Below the pieces are notes generated by a model that worked only from the letters and a program-made list of their open reading frames with translations, did not search any database and was not told the DNA's origin. A stretch of DNA of 64,000 nucleotides from Rhizomys pruinosus. Lineage: Eukaryota; Chordata; Mammalia; Rodentia; Spalacidae. The stretch's first letter is position 1, and every line of letters starts with the position of its first letter. The stretch spans positions 841,528-905,527 of the forward strand of contig VZQC01005555.1 of assembly GCA_009823505.1 (NCBI GenBank), written 5' to 3'. Of this stretch, positions 26,063 to 39,400 are shown piece by piece. Made by a program: the position numbers and the translations under genes.

Positions 26063-28513
26063 ATGTTCTATGTGTGGGCCAAAATGACACAAGCGGGGGG
26101 AAAACAATATTTAGTCCTTAAATTTTAGTAACACGTTTATTACTTGTGTGTACGTGTGCACATTCTTGTGTGTGAATGCACCGAGGTCAGAGGTCAAACT
26201 ATCTTATTTGAGACAGGGTTTCTTACTTCTCCACTACGTAAAAAAGCAATGTCTTCTATTGCCTCGAAGGAGTGCTGGGGTTACAGTTGCTCAGGCTGTG
26301 CCTGGCCCTCTGTGGCTCTTGGGAATCCGAACTCAGTCCTCATGCTGCCATAGCTAGTTCCTTTAAGCACTGACTCATTTCCTCAGCTCCATTCTATTTT
26401 TGTAACTAGGGAAAAGACCATTAAAAAAACTTCCCAAGCTAGCTCAGAGCCATGCTATATTACAGATCATCTTGTTTTGGGCTTCTCTGCAAGGCATCAC
26501 TGAGCCACTTTACCTAGCACAGTAAGTGGGCCATGTCTTGGATTACTCAAAAGAAAGGAGAACCTCCAAACCTAGGAACTTCTGCTTCAGAGCACATGTG
26601 GCTGCTGATGTTGATTTGTAGTTATGTAGAGTAACCAACTTGTTGCAAAACTATCTAACAGGATAACTATTGAGATTCACAAATTTCCCAGAGAAAATAT
26701 TTATGTCTGAATGAAGAACCTATCTCAGACCTTGTTCTTCCAGCTCGCCATCATGCATTTTCCCATCAAAATCCTCTGACATCTCAATGGCATTATCCTC
26801 GCCCTTAGTATCAGACTTTGAGTGCTGCTCCTCTTCATCCTTATCTTGATCCTTCTGAAATGAATCTTCTACCTTTATCAAAAAGCATAACAACATCAAT
26901 GAGTGTTGTGTGTGCTATGTGTTTGCTTCAAGTTTAAAATATAAATGTCACGGTTAACACTGTTAAAGTACTCTGGAGCAGAGAAGAAAACAAAACACAA
27001 ATATTAGCCAACTTTGGCATTACTGGTTAATTATCACTTTTATTTACTTAAAAAATAATTTTTATGTGTATGAGTGATCTATCTACACATTTGTGTACAA
27101 CATGTGTGCAATGCCCATAGAGGCCAGAAGAGGCATTTGGATTTGGAGCCCCTGGAACTGGAGTTACAGAATGTTGCTGTTAGCTACTATGTGGGTGTTG
27201 GGACTGCTCTTAACTGCTGAGCTTAACTCCAGTCCTAATTATGATTTACTAGTCAAGTTTTAAGAACATTACAATTACTACTACTAGAGACCGGAGAGAT
27301 GGCTGATCATTAAGGCACCAAAAAGTTGTGTAAGTACACCTTAAAAAGTGTAAGCATACCTGTTCTTCATTTTCTATCCGGTCGCTCACATCCTTTGTGC
27401 CCTCACCATCTCCAATCCCACCTCCCTCGTAGTCATGGAACTCAGTCGCTCCCTCTCCTGCTGAATCATCCATAAACTCTTTGGGCAAGCAAAATCCCTT
27501 GGGAAAAAGAAAATTCAGCAAATGAGTCATTACTCTCTAGTTTAGTTATAATGCTGCTGGCAATGCAGTGGACCTGGCATTCTTTTCCTTTACCCTAGAG
27601 TTTCATCTTGACATCTGATTTACGGTGCCATTTTCATCTCTGTGGAGGCCTCTGGTACACTGTCTCTACACACTGTGTGAGTCCCGGCTGTGAGGCCTGG
27701 TGGTGTGTGCCCTTCCTCACTGAGCCCCCTCACTGACCCGTGCGTTATACTACTTTAAGTGAGGTGTGTTCAGATGTAGGCAGACAATGAGTCCTCCTAA
27801 GAAAGAAACTGAAGGTATGGTGGCGCACGCCTTTAATCCTAGCACTCAGGAGGCAGAGGCAGTCGGATCTCTGTGAGTTCAAGGCCAGCCTGGTCTACAG
27901 AGTGAGTTCCAGGACAGCCGGAGGTCTAGGGAGACCCTGTCTCAAAAAGACAAAAATAAATAAATAAAAATTGAGGTACCCTTCTCAGGACATCAGTACA
28001 GTAGCTTCAGGTGAGATGGTCATCAGCTGCCATACCGCCACAGAACTCAGGCCTGGAAAGGTCATGTTACCAAGATGTTGGTAGGTCATGTTACTCAAGA
28101 GTCTAAAAGTCCAAGATACCTTGTCACATCTGTTGGATTTCACTGCTCTACAATCTCTACAGTCCTGGAGCTTTTCACAGCTTAATGAAAAACAACTTTT
28201 TCCTCTCACTATTAAGAGCCCCCCTTTAATCGTCTAATCATAAGATCCTTGTACCAACTTTAAGGACTGATCCTACAAGGCTAGCTAAAGAGATCTGGAG
28301 ACTTCCAATTGATAGGGAGGAAAGGTAAACACAACAGAGAGCAGCAATTCTGCTCTTAAGACAACCTCTGCGGTCAAGAGAATTCATCATGCTCTGAATG
28401 GGCTGATGAAAGCAGCCTTTCTGGGGAAAGAAAGAGAAAGAGAGAGGGAGACGGAGAGAGGGAGAGAAGGAGAGAGGGAGAGAGGGAGAGAGGGAGAGAG
28501 GGAGAGAGGGAGA

Positions 28514-28570
<57 letters not shown>

Positions 28571-31500
28571 CATCAGTGGGTAACTTCCAAGTTCTAAAAC
28601 CTTAGTGGAAATCCATTTAACAATCAGGTTGACAAAGCCCATAAACCCACAGGGAATACAGACCACCTCCTAATATCTGTTAGTCTAAGATAAATGCCCA
28701 TCGGACCCTGTGGGGCACGAAATGTTTGCAGCACTGTTCCACTGTGTCCCTATGAAATGCTGGAGCACTGTTCCACTGTGTCCCTATGAAATGCTGGAGC
28801 ACTGTTCCACTGTGTCCGTATGAAATGCTGGAGCACTGTTCCACTGTGTCCCTATGAAATGCTGGAGCACTGTTCCACTGTGTCCCTATGAAATGCTGGA
28901 GCACTGTTCCACTGTGTCCCTATGAAATGCTGGAGCACTGTTCCACTATGTCCCTGTGTCCGTATGAAATGCTGGAGCACTGTTCCACTGTGTCCGTATG
29001 AAATGCTGGAGCACTGTTCCACTGTGTCCGTATGAAATGCTGGAGCACTGTTCCACTGTGTCCCTATGAAATGCTGGAGCACTGTTCCACTGTGTCCCTA
29101 TGAAATGCTGGAGCACTGTTCCACTGTGTCCCTATGAAATGCTGGAGCACTGTTCCACTATGTCCCTGTGTCCCTATGAAATGCTGGAGCACTGTTCCAC
29201 TGTGTCCCTATGAAATGCTGGAGCACTGTTCCACTGTGTCCCTATGAAATGCTGGAGCACTGTTCCACTATGTCCCTGTGTCCGTATGAAATGCTGGAGC
29301 ACTGTTCCACTGTGTCCGTATGAAATGCTGGAGCACTGTTCCACTGTGTCCGTATGAAATGCTGGAGCACTGTTCCCCTGTGTCCCTATGAAATGCTGGA
29401 GCACTGTTCCACTGTGTCCCTATGAAATGCTGGAGCACTGTTCCACTGTGTCCCTATGAAATGCTGGAGCACTGTTCCACTATGTCCCTGTGTCCGTATG
29501 AAATGCTGGAGCACTGTTCCACTGTGTCCGTATGAAATGCTGGAGCACTGTTCCACTGTGTCCGTATGAAATGCTGGAGCACTGTTCCACTGTGTCCCTA
29601 TGAAATGCTGGAGCACTGTTCCACTGTGTCCCTATGAAATGCTGGAGCACTGTTCCACTATGTCCCTGTGTCCCTATGAAATGCTGGAGCACTGTTCCAC
29701 TGTGTCCGTATGAAATGCTGGAGCACTGTTCCACTGTGTCCGTATGAAATGCTGGAGCACTGTTCCACTGTGTCCCTATGAAATGCTGGAGCACTGTTCC
29801 ACTATGTCCCTGTGTCCCTATGAAATGCTGGAGCACTGTTCCACTATGTCCCTGTGTCCCTATGAAATGTTGGAGCACTGTTCCACTATGTCCCTATGAA
29901 ATGTTAGAGCACTGTTCCACTGTGTCCCTATGAAATGTTGGAGCACTGTACCACTGTGTCTGTATGAAATGCTGGAGCATTGTTCCACTGTGTCCCTGTG
30001 TCCCTAAGACATGTTGGAGCACTGTTCCACTGTGTTCCTACGAACAGTCCTCACCTTCTGGGCAAGCTCTGTGAAGACCTGGGCAAGCACAGAGAGTAGC
30101 TTTGCAGTGCTCCGATGAGTTGCCAGAGATATTGTCAGGAAGAAGAGGATAAGGTCTGAGAAGCTGCAGAGCATAGGCATCAGGCGCACTAGCAGGCAGC
30201 AAGACTGGCGGAAGACCTGGAAGACAAACACAAATGCGGCTTACACTGTGGACAGGGGCCCCAAATCCAAACCCCTCTTCCAGCCTCTATGGGCACTGCA
30301 CACATGTTCTATACAAACACTCATACTGTGGAACAGACATCAGTTCCTTCTAGAGTGGCATAATGCTCTGGAATCTTGGGTTTGATTCCCAGCACTCACA
30401 TGGTGAACAGCTAGCTCATAAATGTGCTGAAAGTCACTCAGGGTAAGTCAGTTGCATGCACTTTTTTTGTTGTTGTTGTCTTTTTGAGACAGGGTCTCCC
30501 TGTAGCCCCAGCTGTCCTGGAACTCGCTCTGTAGATCAGGCTGGCCTTGAACTCACAAAGATATGCCTGCCTCTGCCTCCTGAGTGCTAGGATTAAAGGC
30601 GTGCGCCACCACGCCCGGCAGTTGCATGCACTTTTAACCCCATCTCCTCCACTAGCTGATATTTTTCCTTATACAAACTCATAAATGTATACTTTAAATT
30701 CTCAGCTATTATTTAGCACTATTATTATTATTTATTATTATTATTACAGGGTCTTACTCTGTAGTCCAAGCTACATGGAGTTGACCATGTAACCCAGGAT
30801 AATCTCAGATTCACTGTGATCTTCCTGTCTTAGCCTCCCAAGTGCTAGGATTTAGAAATCCTCATAAGAAAAGGGGTCAGAGGTGGTTCAGGTGCTCTTG
30901 CACCTGATTTCCAGCACTCACATGGCAGTTAACAACCACCTGTTGCTACAGTTCCAGGAACCCAGCATCCTTTTCTGGCCTCTGTGAATACCACACACAT
31001 ACTACACTTACATGGACGCAAAACACTCATACACATATAAGTCTGCAAGAACACCTGCTTACCATGTGTTTAGTTGTGCTCCCATCTTCACTGCAGGATT
31101 TCAACCTCTCCAACAGCTCAGAGATGAAAGAAATTATTTTCTGGACATGCAAAGTGCTCACAATGGCCCAGAAGTCATCATCTAAGAGTTTTGTCAGATG
31201 CCCTGGCTTCAGTCTCTCAAATACTGCTTCTTTCAATTCTAAGGGGAAAACAAAATTAACCTTTTTGTATCTTTAAAAACATGGTCACATACTTATGTGC
31301 ATTTTAACTAGCTTGTCTAAGAAAAAGGTCATTAATGACAAAAGCTGAATCAACTCTAAAGTTCGGTTTTGTCTGACTTGACACACCATCATCTTCTTCT
31401 GGTCTTCTTTGGTCAGCACACTCCTCTGCCTTCTGACTGTTTCTTTCTGCTAAGTTCTGGATGGCACAGAGGATGGCCTGGATGGCAGTTTCTACTTGCT

Positions 31501-34500
31501 TTGAAAAATCTTCAACAAAGTTTTCCTCCAACAGCTGGTTTCCTAGTAAGTGACATGGTACAAAACAACATCAATGCCAGGCATGGTGGCAGACACCTTT
31601 AATCCTAGCACTCAGGAGGCAGAGGCAGGCGGATCTTTGTGAGTTCAAGGCCAGCCTGGTCTACAGAGTGAGCTCCAGCTGGGACTAAAGGGAGACCCTG
31701 TCTCAAAAAGACCAAAAAACCCCCCAAAAAACCAAAACAAACACCCCAAAAACCAAACCACCCCATCAATTACTCACTTGATGTCTCTGAAAATCATTAG
31801 CAATACTCATGTTACTTTATCAGATAGCCCTAAGTTAACCACTTACTATTTAGTGGGCCACTCTGTTAAGCTGTGCTGGACACAAGGACAAATGAGGCAG
31901 ATTCCTTGCTTCTATAAACCTATTAAGTTTACCATTTTATATTAAAGCAATTTTGCAGAAAATTATGAATGTAATTATAGTTATACATTTGGTCCACATA
32001 TTGACCCCAAGCTTTTCAGCCTAAGAGAAACTATAAGAAACAAATGAGCCTGGGCTGGAGAGATGGCTCGGTGATTAAGAGCACTAGCTGCTCTAGCAGA
32101 GGACCTAGGTTCATTCTTAGCACCCACATGGTGACTAACAACTGTCTAAAACTTCAGTTCCAGGGAACTCAAATCCTCTTCTGACCTCCATGGGCACTGC
32201 ATGACAAGGGTGCACATATATGTAAGGCAATACACACATACACATAAAATATATATTTTTTTAATTTTATTTATTTCTGTATGTGTATGAATGTACTGTC
32301 TGCATGCAGGTTTGTGCACCCGTGTCGTGCAATGCTGCGGAGGTCAGAAGAGGCTGTCGGATTCCCCTGGAACTGGAGTTCTCCTGGAATTGGAGTTTCA
32401 GACGGTTCTCAGCCGCCATGTGGGTGCTGGGGATCGAACCTGGGTCCTCTGTAAGAGCGGTCGGCGCTCTTAACCGCTAGGCCATCTCTTCAGCCCCATA
32501 TTTTTTTAAAAGGGAAACAAATGAGCCTGTGTTACTCTCCTACCCAGATAGGCACAAATTTACAATAGGACAAGTGTCAACAGGACAATCTGGATTTATC
32601 TCTATCATCTTATTTCAAACTCCTCACCTTCTCGGTTGCTTGAAGTGAACAGACGTGCTTTCCAGGTAGTAAACTCATCTACAGCTTTATCAATTTCTCC
32701 TCTTATATATTTCAGGCTTTCAACTAATGCCATTTGTTGGTCTGTTTGCTCAGTATCTATCCCTGGAAGAATGAACAAGGACTCTAGGCCTTGCAAATGG
32801 GCCGACACCTGGGATAGGCAACTCAGGCCAGAAGAGCAAACTTCAAAATCTTTCCTGCAATAGAAATGCCACAATGTTGAAAGGAAGGTAGTACAAACCA
32901 CACACGTGCACGCACACCTTCTTCTAACCACTATAATGTATCTGGGGCAAAACCTGCTGTATCTCAAAGTTTACTGATAGACATATGTCACAAAGTACCA
33001 TGTATGTCTGCTGAGTAACAGGATTCATAATAGCGTAATTCTTTTCATACTTTTATTCTATAACTAAATTCTGCACAAGCAGCCAAGCACACAGTAAAAG
33101 CAAAAACACACACTCACCAAGAATGAAAGAGAGTCTCACAGGACTGCTGTTTAATTTTGTCGATGCTGGCCTTCATTGTTTTAATGATCTTTAGCATCTC
33201 TGTCAACTCTGCAGTTGACTGTTGCCAAAGCTGGTCTTGTTTTCTCATTCGGCAACCAGATGGCAGCTGACATCCAGGCACTGGGGATGGGTAGCTTAGA
33301 ACAGAGGGAATTAAGTCTGGCACTGCATCAGATTCCTGTCCCTTGGTAAGCTCTGCTGTTACAAGGCATGGGGCAGAAGGCTGCTCCTGCACCGGTGCAT
33401 CACCATGGCCTTCAATTAGCCCTGAACGGGGACAGCACTGGAAGAGCCAGGAAAGCTGTTCCAGCAGAATCTGACCCTGCATGGCCAAGTGCTGCAGCCG
33501 CTCTATCCACTGTTGTACACTGTCTTGAGGTGGGAAGGCAACAGGATAGATCAGGGGTCCAGTCAGCCTGCTGTGAATTTCCTGTATACAACTGAGGAGA
33601 TTCCTGTGCAGAAAAATGTAGAGAAAACACAATCTTCAACCAGTGTCCTATCAGTTGAACCTTACAACAGATCCCCTGCTAGTAGTCAATAATCACACCA
33701 TTGCAGTGACTTCAGCTGGTACTAGCCTATAAATGGGCTACACTTTGATAAATACAATGAACAGAGTATAGTTGAAGACAAAGTGAATGTAGTTTGAAAA
33801 CACTCTCTTTCAGCTAAGAATCCACTCAAAGATGATAACATTCCCAACAGTCCTTATCTCTTACCACTTTCATAGAGTACCACCCATGTATAGCTCAGTA
33901 AATTGCCATCTGATTCAATTCTAGTCCCAGAGACCAAGAAACATTGATAAAATACTATTCACCAGCTTCATCAGTGTCCTTATTCCAGACCCAGGCATAG
34001 CTGAGCCACAACTATTTTCAGTCTTGACTCATCCCTAAACTCAGTCCCTAGGCCTCATTCTCATCAGAATATGGGGAAAGCCAAGGCCTATCACCAAACT
34101 AGAGAAATACCACTTGCCTTTTTGGATCTCAAATACATTTCATAGTTGAGAGAGATGGTATTCCCCTCAGTAAACAAAGCAACTCTGAGCTGACTTGCAT
34201 AGTTCTTCCTAGTTTTATTGCAACCCTGCTTGGCAGGACATACCTGAGGATGATCCACTGCTCAGTCAGGGTGGTCAGGGAGTGGCGCTGTTGGACAAGA
34301 ATCTTCAACAAGTGTGCAGAGAATCCTTTACATCTCTCAATGTTACCCATGCCCATCTCCTGTCAGAAGGAAAAGGAAAAAGAATATTGAAGGCATCTGT
34401 GCTTGACAGCTTCAGTGTCAACTTGACACAAGGCTGGCCGTCTGTGGGGCATTTTCTTGATTGTTGAGTAATGTGGGAGGGCCCAGCCCACTGTGGTCCT

Positions 34501-36409
34501 GTATTGTAAAAGAATGCAGTAGGAACATGGCTCAAGGGAGCAAGTCAGTAACAGCATTCCTCCTCGAGGTTCCTGTCCTGAGTGATGAACTGTGACCCGG
34601 GAGATGTGAGCCAAATAAACCCTTTCCTCCCCAAGTTGGTATTGGTCAGAGTGTTTTGTCATAGCAGTTGAAAACAAACTAGAACAGCATTGGTGGAAAA
34701 CACCTCCATAAAGGCTCTGCTAGAAAGGCTTACTATTTTTTTTTTTTTTGGTCTTTTTGAGACAGGGTCTCCCTGTAGCCCCAGCTGTCCCGGAACTCAC
34801 ATTGTACACCAGGCTGGCCTTGAACTCACAAAGATCCACCTGGCCTCTGCCTCCTAAGTGCTAGGATTAAAGGCGTGTGCCACCACGCCCGGCTAAGGCT
34901 TACTATTTTTTTTTTTTTTTTTTTGTCTTTTCGAGACAGGGTCTCCATGTAGCCCCAGCTGACCTGGAACTCACTCTGTAGACCAGGCTGGCCTTGAACT
35001 CACAAAGATCCGTAAGGCTTACTATTTTTTTTTTTTAAATCTCATGTGTACTGTGGTTGTATACACTGGAAGCATGCTGCATGTAAGCAGGAATACAGTC
35101 ATGTTTTTGAGCAGCTGTTCTTCAGATTATGATTCTGAGGTCAATGGCATCCCACTAAGAATGAGGTATCAGGGCTGGAGAGATGGCCTAGCAGTTAAGA
35201 GCACCAACTGCTCTTGCAGAGGACCCAGGTTCAATTCCCAGCACCCACATGGAGGCTGAGAACCGTCTTTAACTCCAGTTCCAGGGGAATCTGACACCCT
35301 CTTCTGACCTCTGCAGTATTGCACGACACAGGTGCACAAACCTGCGGACAGTACACTCACACACATTAAAAAATTTTTTTTAATTAAAAAAAAAAAAAAG
35401 AATGAGGTATCACATCAAAAAGTGGATAGTAAGTAGTCTGTTCTCAACTGACAAGAGTAAAAAAGATTAAGATGGAATCTTCAGCATGAGGTTTTTCTTA
35501 CATCATTTTTTCTCATATAGTTGGTCTTCTTTGTAAGTACAATACAACTTATAAGATGCTCTAGGATTCTGCACAAAATCACAAAGACTTAAATTGAATA
35601 CTGCTCTGAAAACAGCCCTCCAGCATCCCACTAACAAACTATGTGACAAGGTTAGATGGAGGCTTGGGATGAGCAGAACAGAAGCGTCCCCTCAGCCCTT
35701 CATTCTCACGTTCTGTCAGTCTACCTTGGCAGGAGTCATTAAGGCCGCGGTAAGTCTGGTATGCCGTGCAAGGGAGCGATAAAAATACTTCTGGCACCCA
35801 TCCCACGAGGAAGAGATTTCTGTAAGGAGCCTGGAAAAGAAATTAATATGACTCATTTAATTAGAACCACAATCTCTTCTGCAAAGATCTTCAGGACTCA
35901 AGACTTCTGAGAATATTTAGATATAACCCAAAGTGAACAGTTGTTTATTTTCATGAAGACACTTGGCAATGGAAGTATTATATAATGAAGTAATGTAAGA
36001 GAGATGGCTCAGTTCCTAGCACCGACGTTATGGTTAAAAAACACCTGTAACTCCAGGTGTAGGGAATTTTATACTCTCTTCTGGTCTGAGGATATTGCAT
36101 GCACATAGTGCATCTATACACATGCAGACAAAACACTTAACACACATACCAAAACAAAACAAAACCCCCCAAAAACCCCAACAGTCACAGCCAAATGATA
36201 ATGTAAACTTATTTAACAATTTTTTTACAATGCTATTTGAATACAAATTTAAAGTCCTACAATGATGATGGAACAAATAAAATACAGGTAAACCATTCAT
36301 AACACCTATAGGTAGATAATAATGTACAGATAGTTCTATCTCAAAAGTTCACAGGTTTTCTAATTTGGTAGCATTTTAGAACTTAGACTATATAAGAGGC
36401 AGTAAAAAA

Positions 36410-36443
<34 letters not shown>

Positions 36444-39400
36444 ATATATGGGCTGGAGAGGTGGCTCAGCAGTTAAGAGCACCGACCGTTCTTGCAAAGG
36501 ACTCAGGTTCTATTCCCAGCACCCTTTTGGCAGCTACCAGCCTTCTTTAAGCCAAGCATGGTGGCGCACGCCTTTAATCCTAGCACTGGGGAGGCAGAGG
36601 AAGGTGGATCTCTGTGAGTTCAAGGCCAGCATGGTCTACAGAGTGAGTTCCAGGCCAGCTGGGGCTATAGGGAGACCATGCCTCAAAAAAACAAACACAA
36701 ACACACAAACACACAAACACACACACACACACACACACACGGACATTAACAGGTTTCTAACTATAGATTCAAATCAAGCAAGCAGGTCTTGGGGAAATAT
36801 AAGGACAGAAAAAGAACACAGGCTGGAGCTACAGGTCAGTGGCATTTTTTTTTTTTTAGCATGTTCTTAGAATGTTCATGGCCGTGGTTCAACCCCAGTA
36901 CCACAAGTAAAACCATCAGGGGGATAAATACTAGGAAGAGAAAGGAAAAAATAAGAAAATGACTAATGTTTACTAGGTATCAGATTCCGAGCGAGTAAAA
37001 AACATCTTAATTTTATAAATGTCCCTCCTGGAAATTTAATGACTTGTTCAACATACAATTTAAAAGTAAACAAACCTAGAATCTCCCTCTTGAGTGCTGC
37101 TCACTATAGACAGTGCACTCTGCAGATCTAATGGGTGGAGATGAAGCACCTCTAGAGGACTTTTTGAACGGGCCCAGGCAAGACCTTTTCGGTATGACAA
37201 ACCTAGGAAACAAATAGCACGCATTAAATCCAAGTAACTCAGCCGGGCGTGGTGGCGCATGCCTTTAATCCTAGCACTTGGGAGGCAGAGGCAGGCGGAT
37301 CTTTGTGAGTTCAAGGCCAGCCCGGAGTTCCAGGACAGCTGGGGCTACAGGAGAGACCCTGTCTCAAAAAGACCAAAAAAAATAAAAACTAAAATAAATA
37401 AATAAATTACACATTTCCCTTGGAGGACAGTAAAAATATTTTGAGTGACCTATGGGATAAAGGTTGATGTATATGGACCAAGGCAGTGTCTGATTCAACT
37501 TTTATCATTTTATATAACCCCCAAATTAAGCCAGCCAGATCCTTACTATATTATGATACACACAACCATTAAGATTGATGTGAGAATGTGTGAGATTTCT
37601 ACAGTCTCATTTAATTCANTCATGTGCTGACAAGCTTCAGTTGCCAACTTGACACAAGGCTGGCCGTCTGTGGGCATTTTCTTGATTGTTGAGTAATAGT
37701 GGGAGGGACCCAGCCCCACTGTGGTCCTGTATTGTAAAAGAAGGCAGTAGGAACATGGCCAAGGGAGCAAGTCAGTAACAGCATTCCTCCTCGAGGTTCC
37801 TGTCCTGAGTGATGAACTGTGAACCCGGAGAGTGAGCCACAATAAACCCTTCCTCCCCCAAGTTGTATTGGTCAGAGTGTTTTTTAAACAAAACTAGCAA
37901 CAGCATTGGTGGAAAACACCTCCATAAAGGCTCTGCTAGAAAGGCTACTATTTTTTTTTTTTTTTGGTCTTTTTGAGACAGGGTCTCCCTTGTAGCCCCA
38001 GCTGTCCCGGAACTCACAATGTACACCAGGCTGGCCTTGAACTCACAAAGATCCACCTGGCCTCTGCCTCCTAAGTTGCTAGGATTAAAAAGGCGTGTGC
38101 CACCACGCCCGGCTAAGGCTACTATTTTTTTTTTTTTTTTTTTTTTGTCTTTCGAGACAGGGGTCTCCATGTAGCCCCAACTGACCTGGAACCTCACTCT
38201 GTAGACCAGGCTGGCCTTGAACTCACAAAGATCCGTAAGCTTACTATTTTTTTTTAAATCTCATGTGTACTGTGGTTGTATACACTGGAAGCATGCTGCA
38301 TGTAAGCAGGAATACAGTCATGTTTTTGAGCAGCTGTTCTTCAGATTATGATTCTGAGGTCAATGGCATCCCACTAAGAATGAGATATCAGGGCTGGAGA
38401 GATGGCCAGCAGTTAAGAGCCACCAACTGCTCTTGCAGAGGACCCAGGTTCAATTCCAGCACCCACATGGAGGGCTGAGAACCGTCTTTAACCTCCAGTT
38501 CCAGGGAAATCTGACACCCTCTTCTGACCTCTGCGGATATTCACGACACAGTGTGCACAACCTGCTGACAGTGCAAACTCACACACATTAAAAAATTTTT
38601 TTATTAAAAAAAAAAAAAAAGAATGAGGTATCACATCAAAAAGTGGATAGTAAGTAGTCTGTTCTCAACTGACAAGAGTAAAAAAGATTAAGATGGAATC
38701 TTCAGCATGAGGTTTTTCTTACATCATTTTTCTCATATAGTTGGTCTGTCTTTGTAAGTACAATACAACATTATAAGATGCTCTAGGATTCTGCACAAAA
38801 TCACAAAGACTTAAATTGAATACTGCTCTGAAAACAGCCCTCCAGCATCCCACTAACAAACTATGTGACAAGGTTAGATGGAGGCTTGGGATGAGCAGAA
38901 CAGAAGCGTCCCCTCAGCCCTTCATTCTCACGTTCTGTCAGTCTACCTTGGCAGGAGTCATTAAGGCCGCGGTAAGTCTGGTATGCCGTGCAAGGGAGCG
39001 ATAAAAATACTTCTGGCACCCATCCCACGAGGAAGAGATTTCTGTAAGGAGCCTGGAAAAGAAATTAATATGACTCATTTAATTAGAACCACAATCTCTT
39101 CTGCAAAGATCTTCAGGACTCAAGACTTCTGAGAATATTTAGATATAACCCAAAGTGAACAGTTGTTTATTTTCATGAAGACACTTGGCAATGGAAGTAT
39201 TATATAATGAAGTAATGTAAGAGAGATGGCTCAGTTCTTAGCACCGACGTTATGGTTAAAAAAACACTGTAACTCCAGGTTGTAGGGAATTTTATACTCT
39301 CTCTGGTCTGAGGATATTGCATGCACAAGTTGCATCTATACACATGCAGACAAAACACTTAACACACATACCAAAACAAAAAAACCCCCCAAAAACCCCA

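Larger units (their letters stand above)
34398..37374. repeat. Direct duplication, copy 1 (carries W18 and W19)
   Basis: About 2.98 kb repeated almost base for base at 37620-40617 (offset about 3,222). It contains the same URR1-like element, two B1s, a B2, W19, an AC run, a composite SINE, W18 and a B1. Copies differ mainly by single-base insertions and deletions near homopolymers. Confidence 0.95.

Noticed and set aside
28680..29878. Long minus-strand frames encoding [20 protein letters not shown] repeats
   Set aside because: They are the three frames of the 34-bp minisatellite, whose unit has no stop. They lie in an intron, with no splice or start context.
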